This document shows positions 27,426 through 36,815 of a stretch of 64,000 nucleotides of DNA, one piece after another. Both the position numbers and the translations under genes were made by a program. The DNA lies in the NCBI GenBank assembly GCA_910579035.1, contig CAJTSR010000004.1:60775-124774 (forward strand). The letters are read 5' to 3'. A model generated the notes under the pieces. That model worked only from the letters and a program-made list of their open reading frames with translations. It made no database searches and was not told the DNA's origin. Numbering within the stretch: position 1 is the first letter of the stretch; every line of letters begins with the position of its first letter. The DNA is from an uncultured Muribaculaceae bacterium (lineage in GTDB: Bacteria > Bacteroidota > Bacteroidia > Bacteroidales > Muribaculaceae).

Positions 27426-28049
27426 TTAAAACAAGGAATCGATATCAATCTCCGAAAGACTCCCGGCCACCATATCGGACAGGTCGGCGAGTTTTTCGGC
27501 GGGATTGGTAGTAGACAGCGCCACGACATACGAGCCGGCGGCTCGTCCGGCCTTAAGACCGTTGTACGAGTCTTCAAACACCACGCATTCCTCAGGCTTT
27601 GCGCCGAGTTCGCGCGCACCTATCATATAGCATTCGGGGTCGGGCTTTCCCTTGGACACCCAGGAGTCTGTGATAACGGCTCCGAAAAGCTCTCGCAGTC
27701 CGGCGTGCATGGCAAACAGGCGCTCCATCTTGGCATCGCCGCTGCTCGTGACGATAGCGGCAGGCACACCGGCCGCCGCAAGCGACTTCAAGAAGCGCAC
27801 AGTGTCGGGGTAGAGTGGATACTCCATCTTTTCCTCCGCCTCTACCAGCAGTCGCTTTATCTCGTCGTGATCTTCGGGCTCGAAATTTTCGCCCAGTATC
27901 CGCGGAAGGGTGTTGCCCTTTATGCTGAGGGCAAAATCGTGTATGCCGGTCGGGAATCGGCTTTCTATATCGCTCCAGATACGGGTATATATTGGTTCGG
28001 TGTCGATAAGCACACCGTCAAGATCAAATAGCGCTGCTTTGTATTTCAT
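27426..28049 (-). CDS. HAD-superfamily phosphatase/phosphomutase-like protein
   Basis: 207 residues. HAD motif I FDLDGVLIDTE (8-18), motif II VTSSG near 100, motif III Lys in SKGKPDPE and motif IV FEDSYNGL. The cap is the small helical type (subfamily IA), as in beta-phosphoglucomutase and sugar or 2-phosphoglycolate phosphatases. Substrate unknown. It is convergent with ligA, 8 bases apart, and has its own -7 box at 28074-28082. Confidence 0.85.
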   Translation of the reverse strand: MKYKAALFDLDGVLIDTEPIYTRIWSDIESRFPTGIHDFALSIKGNTLPRILGENFEPEDHDEIKRLLVEAEEKMEYPLYPDTVRFLKSLAAAGVPAAIVTSSGDAKMERLFAMHAGLRELFGAVITDSWVSKGKPDPECYMIGARELGAKPEECVVFEDSYNGLKAGRAAGSYVVALSTTNPAEKLADLSDMVAGSLSEIDIDSLF

Positions 28050-28073
28050 AACTTACTTTTTTACCTTTCGGGG

Positions 28074-28082
28074 TCAAAGTTA
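28074..28082 (-). promoter_or_regulatory. -7 box of the HAD gene
   Basis: TAACTTTGA on the minus strand, about 25 bases before the HAD start codon, fits the Bacteroidetes TAnnTTTG box. Confidence 0.6.
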
Positions 28083-28255
28083 GGAACATTCCGCGAGAAT
28101 ACAAAACAGCGAGTGCGGCCCTACAGGCAAAGAGCAGGCCGACACCGCGTTCTGACACGGCTATTAACATTATAATACCATAAATATAGCGAATTTTAGC
28201 CTCTTTATGCCGAGTAATATACAAATAATACACCCTCTGTGAAGCATAAAACCGC

Positions 28256-28264
28256 TAACTTTGC
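28256..28264 (+). promoter_or_regulatory. -7 box of the GH97 transcript
   Basis: TAACTTTGC, 51 bases before the GH97 start. The same box with the same following CATCA is found at 32411-32419 before the GH43 gene. Confidence 0.7.
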
Positions 28265-28315
28265 ATCACATATCGGACAATGACGAGTCCGAACAGCCAT
28301 CGAACCATAATTATC

Positions 28316-30268
28316 ATGAAAATGAAAAAACTTATTTTAGGCCTAAGCATTCTTTTAGGTACAACACCCGCGTGGTGCGCGCCTGTCGAAACCGCGAGTC
28401 CCGACGGCAAACTCCGCGTGTCGACCGACATCATCGGCGGCAAGCCGGTTTACTCGGTAAGCTATAACGGAAAAACCATTCTCGAAAACTCACCGCTCGG
28501 ATTCCTGTCGAACGAAGGCGATTTTTCAACCGGTATGAGCTTCGTTTCTTCCGAAAAAGGCACCGTGAGCAAGTCGTTCGATCAGGACAAGATAAAGAAA
28601 AGCCACATAGACTACAATGCCAACCGGCTCGTGACCACGCTTAAAAACGCCAAAGGAGGCGAAGTGTCTGTGGAATGGCTCGTGTCGGACAACGACATCG
28701 CTTTCCGCTACCTCATACCCCGCCAAGGCGAAATCGGCAGCATGGTAGTTGAAAAAGAAGCTACCGGCTACCGCTTCCCCGAGCAGACCACTGTATTCCT
28801 TACCTCGCAGAGCGACGCCATGATAGGCTGGAAGCGCACCAAACCGAGCTACGAGGAATTTTACATCACCGACGTGCCTATGGACACAGTGTCGGAATTC
28901 GGCCACGGCTATACCTTCCCCGCGTTGTTCCGCGTTGGTGACGACGGCTGGGCGCTCCTATCCGAAACAGGCGTCGACGGCTACTACTGCGCCTCGCACC
29001 TGAGCGACTACACCGACGGCGTATACACCATAGCATACCCGATGCCGGAAGAAAACAACGGCAACGGCTCGGCATCGCCCGGCATCGCGCTGCCCGGCGC
29101 AACCCCCTGGCGCACAATCACTGTTGCCGACAACCTCGCACCGATAGCCGAAACAACAATTCCGTGGAACGTTGTTGAGCCCAAGTACGATGTCCAGCAC
29201 CCCGCACGCCCCGGACGCGGCACATGGAGCTGGATTGTATGGCAGGACAACAGCATGAATATGGAAGACCAGAAGACTTTCATCGACCTTGCCGCCGACC
29301 TCGGCTATGAAAACATACTTATCGACGCAGGCTGGGACCAGAACATCGGCTACGACCGCATGCCCGAACTTCTCGGCTATGCCCGCGAAAAAGGCGTCAA
29401 TCCCCTGCTCTGGTACTCGTCGAGCGGCCACTGGAACGACATCGTGCAAAGCCCCACCAACAAGATGGACCGCCCCATCGTACGTAAAAAAGAGATGCAA
29501 TGGCTGAAAGACAACGGCGTGCAGGGCATCAAGGTCGACTTCTTCGGCGGTGACAAGCAGGAAACAATGCGCCTCTACGAGGACATTCTCAGCGATGCCG
29601 CAGACTACGGAATCGACGTTATCTTCCACGGTTGCACCCTTCCCCGAGGCTGGGAGCGCATGTACCCCAACCACGTGGGCAGCGAAGCCGTTTTCGCATC
29701 GGAAAACCTTATATTCCAGCAGATTTTCTGCGATATGGAAGCTTTCCACGCAACCCTGCACCCCTTTATTCGCAACTCTGTGGCCATCATGGAATACGGC
29801 GGCACGATACTTAACCACCGTATGTCGCGCGACAACAACAGCGGAAACACCCGCCTCACAGGCGACGCATTCCAGCTCGCAACCTCGATTCTCTTCCAGA
29901 ACCCTGTGCAGAATTTCGGCCTCACACCCAACAACCTCACCGAGTCGCCCGCCGATGCCATCGCCTTCATGAAGGACGTGCCCACCACATGGGACGACGT
30001 GAAGCTGATCGACGGCTATCCCGGTCGATATGTGGTGCTTGCACGCCGCCATGGCGACAAATGGTACATCGCAGGCGTCAACGCACTCAAAGAACCGCTC
30101 AAACTCAAGCTCGATCTTTCGAGCCTCGGCCTCAAAGGCGACAAAGGCACCATCTATGCCGACGTCAAAGGCAAGGAACTCAAGGCCAAAGAACTCAAAA
30201 TGAAGAAAAGCTCGGCCGTACCCGTTGAAATCATACCCAACGGCGGTATGATAATCGTAGCCGAATAA
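28316..30268 (+). CDS. Glycoside hydrolase family 97, predicted retaining alpha-galactosidase/glucosidase
   Basis: 650 residues from MKMKKLILG, which gives a signal peptide; the start at 28280 would precede it without reason. N-terminal beta-sandwich (about 20-270), central (beta/alpha)8 barrel (about 290-540), C-terminal beta domain. GH97 markers are the barrel start SWIVWQDNS, LIDAGWD and IKVDFFGGD. Asp408 in KVDFF is where the retaining GH97 subgroup has its nucleophile, whereas inverting SusB-type enzymes lack it, so this is predicted to be retaining. Such enzymes remove alpha-linked galactose or glucose in the periplasm. First gene of the carbohydrate region. Confidence 0.88.
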   Translation: MKMKKLILGLSILLGTTPAWCAPVETASPDGKLRVSTDIIGGKPVYSVSYNGKTILENSPLGFLSNEGDFSTGMSFVSSEKGTVSKSFDQDKIKKSHIDYNANRLVTTLKNAKGGEVSVEWLVSDNDIAFRYLIPRQGEIGSMVVEKEATGYRFPEQTTVFLTSQSDAMIGWKRTKPSYEEFYITDVPMDTVSEFGHGYTFPALFRVGDDGWALLSETGVDGYYCASHLSDYTDGVYTIAYPMPEENNGNGSASPGIALPGATPWRTITVADNLAPIAETTIPWNVVEPKYDVQHPARPGRGTWSWIVWQDNSMNMEDQKTFIDLAADLGYENILIDAGWDQNIGYDRMPELLGYAREKGVNPLLWYSSSGHWNDIVQSPTNKMDRPIVRKKEMQWLKDNGVQGIKVDFFGGDKQETMRLYEDILSDAADYGIDVIFHGCTLPRGWERMYPNHVGSEAVFASENLIFQQIFCDMEAFHATLHPFIRNSVAIMEYGGTILNHRMSRDNNSGNTRLTGDAFQLATSILFQNPVQNFGLTPNNLTESPADAIAFMKDVPTTWDDVKLIDGYPGRYVVLARRHGDKWYIAGVNALKEPLKLKLDLSSLGLKGDKGTIYADVKGKELKAKELKMKKSSAVPVEIIPNGGMIIVAE

Positions 30269-30288
30269 ACCACAAAACCGTATACCAA

Positions 30289-30318
30289 AGGGCGCGGCCA
30301 TAAAAAGTGCCGCGCCCT
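30289..30318 (+). terminator. Hairpin after GH97 (possible weak terminator or processing site)
   Basis: A perfect 10-base stem AGGGCGCGGC / GCCGCGCCCT with a 10-base loop, without a following T-run. It may stabilise the upstream mRNA or lower expression of the next gene. Confidence 0.5.
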
Positions 30319-30404
30319 CCTCCAAACCTTTATCCAAGAAACCGACCTAAAACCTTAATATAACCAAAAATATAACCAAATTATCCACCTTTAAAATCAA
30401 TCAC

Positions 30405-31339
30405 ATGACACACAAGCTACTCACTCTCGCCCTTGGCTCTGCCATGGCATTCTCTGCATCGGCCTTCGACGTAAACTTCATCGACACTCCGATAAATCTA
30501 AGCGATGGCAACATCAACATATCCAGAGATGTGCTCAGCAGCCTGCCCGAAGAAACGGTGATGGATATCAAATATACCATCAATCCCGGCACTGAAACTC
30601 ATTGCTTCAAAATCGTAACAGCCTGGGGGGGAAGACATTAACAGGCTTCGAGCCAAACGGGGACGGCGAAGTACTAAACGTAACAACCGACGGAACATAC
30701 AAGTACACCTTCACCGCCGAAGCCATAGCCGATTTAAAAGACCAGAATTTCCACGGCTGGGACGCTAACGTAACCATAACCGGTGCCGGAATAACGGTTG
30801 AAAATGTATCGGTAGATCTTGCCGAAGTCAATATGGACGATGAAGGATATGGAATGTGGCCCGGCCTGATAATTCCCAATACCGTAATCACAACAGCCCA
30901 GCCCGGATGGCGTCTTGAAATGGTATACACAAAGAACGCGGGAGCTGAAAACGGAGCATTCCGCTTTGCCACCAATTACGGCAACACCGTCTACCCAAGC
31001 TTCGTAGGAACAGATATGATAAACGACCATCTCATGATACCTGTTACCGGCGACGGCTCATATAAACTTGAAATCACAGAAGAAGATATCGAAAAAATGG
31101 CAGACTCTGCCTTCACCGGCTGGGACGGCCTGAGAATGCTTGGTCACGGCTTCACCATCACCAAGATGCGAATACTTCGTTCTGACGAACCGACCAGCGG
31201 CATCGACAATATCACAACACAAGAAGAGAATCTGCCGATTATCTACTATAACCTCCAGGGCGTGCGCGTAAATAATCCTGCCAACGGCATCTATATACGC
31301 GTGCAAGGCAACAAAGCCACCAAAGAACTATTTAAATAA
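30405..31339 (+). pseudogene. Secreted Bacteroidetes protein broken by a one-base frameshift in a G7 tract
   Basis: The 5' part (30405-30641) encodes a signal peptide (MTHKLLTLALGSAMAFSASA) and about 58 mature residues, then hits a stop. The 3' part (reading frame +2, entered at about 30624) continues with GKTLTGFEPNGDG through two similar halves containing the related motifs FHGWDANVTITGAGITV and FTGWDGLRMLGHGFTI. It ends in a tail (YYNLQGVRVNNPANGIYI) of the Bacteroidetes C-terminal type. The join is a run of seven G at about 30625-30631; eight G would read W-G-G-K-T-L and restore one protein of about 310 residues. It could be a true mutation, slippage-based phase variation or an assembly error. 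I do not recognise the ligand or enzyme activity. Confidence 0.75.
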
Positions 31340-31341
31340 TA

Positions 31342-32193
31342 ATGAAACAACTACTATTCGCAGGTCTGCTGATGGCCTCCTTGGCTCTTCAAGCTCAGGA
31401 CAACAAAGTACAAATGCTGCTGTGGGAGAAAGACGCTCCCGCCAACGCCACGCCTGAAACAATAGGCGCGATGATCAACGATAACGACTTTACCAAAAAT
31501 CCCGGCATCACAGTATACAAAGCCCAGAAGCCCAACGGCAAGGCAATTGTGATATGCCCCGGCGGGGGCTATGTTTGGGAGGCCACGGGACACGAAGGAC
31601 ACGATATGGCGCAGTGGTTCAACAACCAGGGCATTACATACGTGGTGCTCAAATATCGTCTGCCGCAGGGAAAGCACGAGATTCCGCTTGCTGATGCCGA
31701 ACAGGCCATGCGCCTTGTGCGCAGCCACGCGGCCGAGTGGGGTGTCGACCCTCACAAAGTCGGCATAATGGGCGCGTCGGCCGGAGGACATCTCGCCTCC
31801 ACGCTCGCCACACACTACAGCAGCGATGAAACCCGCCCTGACTTCCAAGTGCTGTTCTATCCTGTAATCACCATGAAGCCCGAATATACCCACGGTGGTT
31901 CGCGCGCGAGCCTCATCGGCGACAAGGCTTCAAAAGAACTGCAGGACAAGTACTCGAACGAGCTGCAGGTAAACGCCCGCACTCCCAAGGCATTCATCAT
32001 GCTGTCGAGCGACGACACTGCCGTGCCGGTTGCCAACTCCATAAACTACTACACGGCACTCGTCAAAAATAACGTTCCGGCAGCACTGCATGCCTATCCC
32101 ACCGGCGGCCACGGCTGGGGCTACGGCGACGGGTTCACCTACAAACCTCTGTGGACAGCAGAACTCGAAAAGTGGTTGCGCGAAGAAATCTAA
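31342..32193 (+). CDS. Secreted alpha/beta-hydrolase, esterase/acetyl-xylan-esterase-like
   Basis: 283 residues with a signal peptide (1-18, LQAQD). The fold markers are an oxyanion GGGY stretch (ICPGGGYVWE), nucleophile Ser147 in GASAGGH, acid near Asp225 (LSSDDTAVPV) and His257 in GGHGWG. This is the BD-FAE/Aes-like carbohydrate esterase group often encoded in polysaccharide loci. It probably removes acyl groups from plant polysaccharide fragments (inference). It begins 2 bases after the frameshifted gene and is followed by a strong terminator. Confidence 0.85.
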   Translation: MKQLLFAGLLMASLALQAQDNKVQMLLWEKDAPANATPETIGAMINDNDFTKNPGITVYKAQKPNGKAIVICPGGGYVWEATGHEGHDMAQWFNNQGITYVVLKYRLPQGKHEIPLADAEQAMRLVRSHAAEWGVDPHKVGIMGASAGGHLASTLATHYSSDETRPDFQVLFYPVITMKPEYTHGGSRASLIGDKASKELQDKYSNELQVNARTPKAFIMLSSDDTAVPVANSINYYTALVKNNVPAALHAYPTGGHGWGYGDGFTYKPLWTAELEKWLREEI

Positions 32194-32236
32194 CGAAGCT
32201 TCCAATCTTCAGCGGGGCGAATAGCCCCTAAATACC

Positions 32237-32275
32237 AAGGCGATGCCGCAAAAAAAACGGCATCGCCTTATTTTT
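32237..32275 (+). terminator. Rho-independent terminator after the esterase gene
   Basis: A perfect 12-base stem AAGGCGATGCCG / CGGCATCGCCTT around an A-rich loop, then ATTTTTC. It ends the first carbohydrate transcript. Confidence 0.85.
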
Positions 32276-32410
32276 CAGTATTTTGACAGCACATTCTTCG
32301 AGTCGCTATTAACAAATAATCCCTCTATTAATAACATAGCCCGACGCCGACACAACAGATTATACCGCTATATCGCACAACATCCGAGTCAACATAATAC
32401 TACTTATAGC

Positions 32411-32419
32411 TAACTTTGC
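32411..32419 (+). promoter_or_regulatory. -7 box of the GH43-GH2-GH29-esterase transcript
   Basis: TAACTTTGC followed by ATCAT, 42 bases before the GH43 ATG. It is the same nine bases as at 28256 before GH97, suggesting joint expression. Confidence 0.7.
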
Positions 32420-32461
32420 ATCATAAAACAAACCTGAAGCAATAAACCTACCAATACCACG

Positions 32462-34051
32462 ATGAAACGACTTGCAACCGCACTCGCGACTGCCATCGCA
32501 CTATCATCCCTGCCGGCAACAGCAGCCGACACCTTCAGCAATCCAATACTGACGGGCATGAATCCCGACCCGTCGATATGCCGCGTCGGAGATGATTTCT
32601 ATCTTGTAACATCAACCTTTGAATACTATCCCGGACTGCCGATATACCACAGCAAAGACCTCGTAAACTGGAAAATCATAGGCCACGCCCTGTCCACGCC
32701 CAAGAGCAACCCGCTCAAAGGAGCCGGTACTTCGGGCGGACAGTATGCGCCCACGCTGCGCTACCACGACGGTAAATTCTACGTTATCGGTACGAACTAC
32801 GGCGGAGAAGGCGCCCGAGGCATATCGTATGTCACAGCCACAGATCCTGCCGGGCCTTGGTCCGACCCCGTGTGGCTCGACGAATGGTGGGTGGATCCCT
32901 CGCTCGATTTCTACGACGGCAAAGCATACTATCTCAGCCCCGACAATGCCGGAGGCTTCCTGCTCGGCACACTCGATATGGAAACAGGCAAGGTGATAGA
33001 GCCGCGCCGCAAAGTGGCCACAGGACTTGGCGGCTCTTCGCCCGAAGGTCCCCACTTCTACAAAATCGGTGACTACTACTATATCATGTCGGCCGAGGGC
33101 GGCACAGGCTACGAACACCGCGAAGTAATCCAACGCAGCAAGAACCCCTACGGCCCGTATGAGCCAAGCCCGCTCAACCCCGTGCTGTCGAACAAAGACG
33201 TGCCAGGCCACCCCTTCCAAGCCATCGGCCATGCCGACCTCGTACAGCTGCAGGACGGCAGCTGGTGGGCTGTATGCCTCGGAATCCGTCCGCAAAACGG
33301 CAAATACCAGCATATCGGACGCGAAACATTCCTCGCCCCCGTCACATGGAGCGCAGACGGCTGGCCCAAGGTAGGCACCGACGGCGTTGTTGCAGAATCG
33401 TATCCACGCCCCAACCTGCCTCTGCACAAATGGGAAAAAGAACCGGCACGCGACAATTTCGATAGCGAAAAACTAAAGCTCAACTGGTACTTCCTCCGCA
33501 ATCCCTACGACAAAGACTGGTCGCTGACCGCGAGGCCGGGTTACCTCCGTCTCAACGGCTCCGAGCTATCGTTCAAGCAGAACGACTCGCCCGCCTTTGT
33601 AGGACGCAGGCAGACGGCTCTCAATATGGAGGCAAGCACAAAAATGGAATTTACCCCTACGGCTGAAAACGAAGAAGCCGGACTCGTAATCAGAGGTAAC
33701 GACAAGAACCACTACGACTTGCTCGTAACCATGCGCAACGGACGCCGCACGGCCATACTGCGCCAGTACCTCGACGACAAGGAGGCTGACGTAAAGACTA
33801 TGGAGCTGCCTGAAAAGGGCGAGGTGACTCTGAGCATATCGTCGACACCGGCGCAGTATCAGTTCTATGTGAAATGCGGCAATAAAAAAGCACGCCTGAT
33901 AGGGACAGCCGACACACGCAACCTCGCCAACGAGGTAATATACGGATTTACAGGCGTGTTCATCGGCATGTATGCTTCGGGCAACGGCACTGCCTGCAAG
34001 AATCCGGCCGATTTCGACTGGTTCGAGTTTGTGGAAAAAGACAAACGATAG
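32462..34051 (+). CDS. Glycoside hydrolase family 43, beta-xylosidase/alpha-arabinofuranosidase
   Basis: 529 residues with a signal peptide (1-21, ATA-A). Five-bladed propeller: catalytic base Asp in MNPDPSICRVGDDFYLVTST, the pKa-modulating Asp in WVDPSLDFYDG and the general acid Glu in SSPEGPHFYKIGDYYY. A C-terminal concanavalin-like sheet domain follows (about 345-529, NWYFLRNPYDKDWSLTARPG). This two-domain form is typical of GH43 exo-enzymes. On xyloglucan it would remove arabinose; on xylan, xylose. It touches the GH2 gene directly (TAGATG). Confidence 0.9.
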   Translation: MKRLATALATAIALSSLPATAADTFSNPILTGMNPDPSICRVGDDFYLVTSTFEYYPGLPIYHSKDLVNWKIIGHALSTPKSNPLKGAGTSGGQYAPTLRYHDGKFYVIGTNYGGEGARGISYVTATDPAGPWSDPVWLDEWWVDPSLDFYDGKAYYLSPDNAGGFLLGTLDMETGKVIEPRRKVATGLGGSSPEGPHFYKIGDYYYIMSAEGGTGYEHREVIQRSKNPYGPYEPSPLNPVLSNKDVPGHPFQAIGHADLVQLQDGSWWAVCLGIRPQNGKYQHIGRETFLAPVTWSADGWPKVGTDGVVAESYPRPNLPLHKWEKEPARDNFDSEKLKLNWYFLRNPYDKDWSLTARPGYLRLNGSELSFKQNDSPAFVGRRQTALNMEASTKMEFTPTAENEEAGLVIRGNDKNHYDLLVTMRNGRRTAILRQYLDDKEADVKTMELPEKGEVTLSISSTPAQYQFYVKCGNKKARLIGTADTRNLANEVIYGFTGVFIGMYASGNGTACKNPADFDWFEFVEKDKR

Positions 34052-36796
34052 ATGAGATTCCTTTCGTCAATACTGCTCATTTTCACGGCATTTCTCGCCA
34101 CAACGGCGAGAGGTGCCTCTCCCATTGAAACAAGTCGCCATTACCTGTCGGGAACCGACAAAGATTCCGACGTGAGGTGGGACTTTATGTGCACATCGGG
34201 GCGCAACAGCGGCAAATGGACGAAGATAAAAGTACCGTCCTGCTGGGAAACACAGGGCTTCGGCACATATTACTACGGCTGGGAAGAGCCGGAAAACTCA
34301 ACGGAAACAGGCCACTACCGCCACCGCTTCCGCGCCGCCAAGGAATGGCGCGGAAAGAGCGTGAGCATCGTGTTTGAAGGCAGCATGACCGACACCGAAG
34401 TACGTATAAACGGCAAAAAGGCAGGCGCGACACACGAAGGCGGCTTCTACCGTTTCAGCTACGACATATCGGGGCTTCTTGACTACGGCAAGACAAACAC
34501 GCTCGAAGTAAGCGTGAAAAAATGCCCGGCCAACCCTTCGGTGTACCGCGCGGAACGGCAGACTGATTTCTGGCTGTTCGGCGGCATATACCGCCCTGTC
34601 TACATCGAGGTGAAACCGACGGCGCACATAGAGTCGATAGCTGTCGATGCCCGCGCGGACGGCACGCTGAGTGTACGCCCATACGTCAACGGCTGCGACG
34701 ACGGGCAGGTATCCGTCTACGTGGAGAGCATCGACGGCAAACGCATCTCCGACACAGCCACAGGCCCCGCCGACAGCACGATCAGCCTCCGAGTGCCTTC
34801 TGCAAGCCCGTGGAGCCACGAAAGCCCGACACTCTACCGCGTTGTGGCCGAGCTGGGCAAAGACGGTCGCACTCTCCACCGCGTAAGCGAAAAGACAGGC
34901 TTCCGCACCATCGAATACCGCGAATGCGACGGATTTTATCTCAACGGCCAGCGCATAATCTTCAAGGGCGTGAACCGCCACTGCTTCTGGCCAGAGAGCG
35001 GCCGCACGCTGTCGCGACGCATATCGCTCGATGACGCCTTGCTAATCAAGGAAATGAACATGAATGCCGTGAGAATGTCGCACTACCCTCCCGACAAGGA
35101 ATTTCTCGAGATATGCGACTCGGTTGGGCTGCTGGTTATCGACGAACTCTGCGGCTGGCAAAAGAAATACGACACACCCACAGCCCGGCGCCTTGCCCGA
35201 GCCGTTGTGGAGCGCGACAGAAACCACCCGTCGGTAATAATGTGGGCCAATGGCAACGAAGGCGGCTGGAACACCGACGCCGACGGCGACTATGCCGTGT
35301 ACGACTTGCAGAAACGCCCCGTGATACACCCGTGGGAGCGCTTCAGCGGCACAGACACCAAGCACTATCCCGACTATAACTACGTTGTCAACTCATCGAC
35401 ATACGACTACGACATATATTTCCCCACCGAATTCATGCACGGCAACTTCGACGGCGGCGCCGCCGCATCGCTGTCGGATTTCTGGGAAGCCATGATGAAG
35501 CACCGCGCCCCGGCAGGAGGCTTCCTGTGGGCGCTCCTCGACGAAGGCCTCGTGCGCAATGACCACCACGACAGCATCGACTGCCGCGGCAGCCTCGCGC
35601 CCGACGGCATCGTGGGGCCGTATCGCGAAAAAGAAGCAAGTTTCTACGCAATCAGGGATATATGGTCGCCGGTAAAGATAGCCTCGCGCATGGCGTCGGA
35701 CCACCTCGCGGTGGAAAACCACTTTATGTTCACCGACCTTGCCCAATGCCGCTTCACATACCGCCTCACAAACCTCTCGATGTGTCCCGACGGGCATTTT
35801 GAAGAGAAAACCGCATATGAGGGCACAGCCGCCGCGCCCTCCACCAAACCCGGCGAATGCCGCATCATCGACCTCGGGCTACCCTCCGACTGGCATAAAC
35901 ACGACGTGCTGCACCTCGACGTCGCCGCCCCCGACGGACGCGCCATATACACCTTCAGCGCCCCTATCGACAACGCAGGGCATCTCCAACGCCGCCTCGG
36001 AGCCGCAAGCCACAAACAGGCAATCACCCTCAGCGAGGATTCCGCAAATGTATATATACGCCAAGGCGAATGCACATACACCTTCGACAAGGCCACAGCC
36101 ATGCTCGCAGGGGTGAAAACGGCAAAGGGCACGATATCGCTCTGCGGAGGCCCGGCTGTAGCCACATCGGCCAACACGCCCAAGGGGCTGAACCACTACA
36201 AGAGCGGCGACAGCTACATCGTAGAGCCGCAATTCGAGGAAGGCCAATGGCTGCGATGGGTATTCTCGCCGGACGAACACCCGAGGCTCGATTACACCTT
36301 CTCTGTCGAGGGCGAGACAGATTATATCGGAATCGGATTTGATTATCCCGAAGAAAAGACAGAGGGTATGGAATGGATAGGCCGAGGCCCTTACCGGGTA
36401 TGGAAAAACCGAATGGAAGGAATGGAATTCGGCTGCCACAGCAAGCGATACAACAACACCGTCACGGGCGAGTCGTGGGACTACCCTGAGTTCAAAGGCT
36501 ATCACGCCGACTGCCGCGCTGTGACAGTCAACACCACCGAGGGCGACATAAGCCTTATTCCATCGCGTCCCGGGCTGTTTTTCCAAATGCTCACCCCTCA
36601 GCGAGCCAAGGCCGACAACAACGCCGGCACATACCCTGCCGCCCCGGGAACAAGCATAGGATTCATGCACGCCATACCCCCGATAGGCACACGCTTCCAG
36701 AAACCCGAGCAGCTCGGGCCTGCCGGACAGAAAAACATGCAACTCAACTGGACACCAATCAGCGGAAGCATACACTTCATATTCCACAGCAAATAA
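34052..36796 (+). CDS. Glycoside hydrolase family 2, beta-galactosidase type
   Basis: 914 residues with a signal peptide. Sugar-binding N-domain (PSCWETQGFGTYYYGW), Ig-like domain, TIM barrel (about 290-560) and C-terminal beta domains ending with WIGRGPYRVWKNR as in LacZ-like enzymes. The acid/base Glu is in MWANGNEGGW; the nucleophile Glu is probably in FPTEFMHG. It cuts beta-linked galactose at non-reducing ends, the first or second sugar of xyloglucan side chains. No gap from GH43 and 19 bases before GH29, so it is in the same operon. Confidence 0.9.
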   Translation: MRFLSSILLIFTAFLATTARGASPIETSRHYLSGTDKDSDVRWDFMCTSGRNSGKWTKIKVPSCWETQGFGTYYYGWEEPENSTETGHYRHRFRAAKEWRGKSVSIVFEGSMTDTEVRINGKKAGATHEGGFYRFSYDISGLLDYGKTNTLEVSVKKCPANPSVYRAERQTDFWLFGGIYRPVYIEVKPTAHIESIAVDARADGTLSVRPYVNGCDDGQVSVYVESIDGKRISDTATGPADSTISLRVPSASPWSHESPTLYRVVAELGKDGRTLHRVSEKTGFRTIEYRECDGFYLNGQRIIFKGVNRHCFWPESGRTLSRRISLDDALLIKEMNMNAVRMSHYPPDKEFLEICDSVGLLVIDELCGWQKKYDTPTARRLARAVVERDRNHPSVIMWANGNEGGWNTDADGDYAVYDLQKRPVIHPWERFSGTDTKHYPDYNYVVNSSTYDYDIYFPTEFMHGNFDGGAAASLSDFWEAMMKHRAPAGGFLWALLDEGLVRNDHHDSIDCRGSLAPDGIVGPYREKEASFYAIRDIWSPVKIASRMASDHLAVENHFMFTDLAQCRFTYRLTNLSMCPDGHFEEKTAYEGTAAAPSTKPGECRIIDLGLPSDWHKHDVLHLDVAAPDGRAIYTFSAPIDNAGHLQRRLGAASHKQAITLSEDSANVYIRQGECTYTFDKATAMLAGVKTAKGTISLCGGPAVATSANTPKGLNHYKSGDSYIVEPQFEEGQWLRWVFSPDEHPRLDYTFSVEGETDYIGIGFDYPEEKTEGMEWIGRGPYRVWKNRMEGMEFGCHSKRYNNTVTGESWDYPEFKGYHADCRAVTVNTTEGDISLIPSRPGLFFQMLTPQRAKADNNAGTYPAAPGTSIGFMHAIPPIGTRFQKPEQLGPAGQKNMQLNWTPISGSIHFIFHSK

Positions 36797-36815
36797 CACA
36801 TCAACACAAAATACC

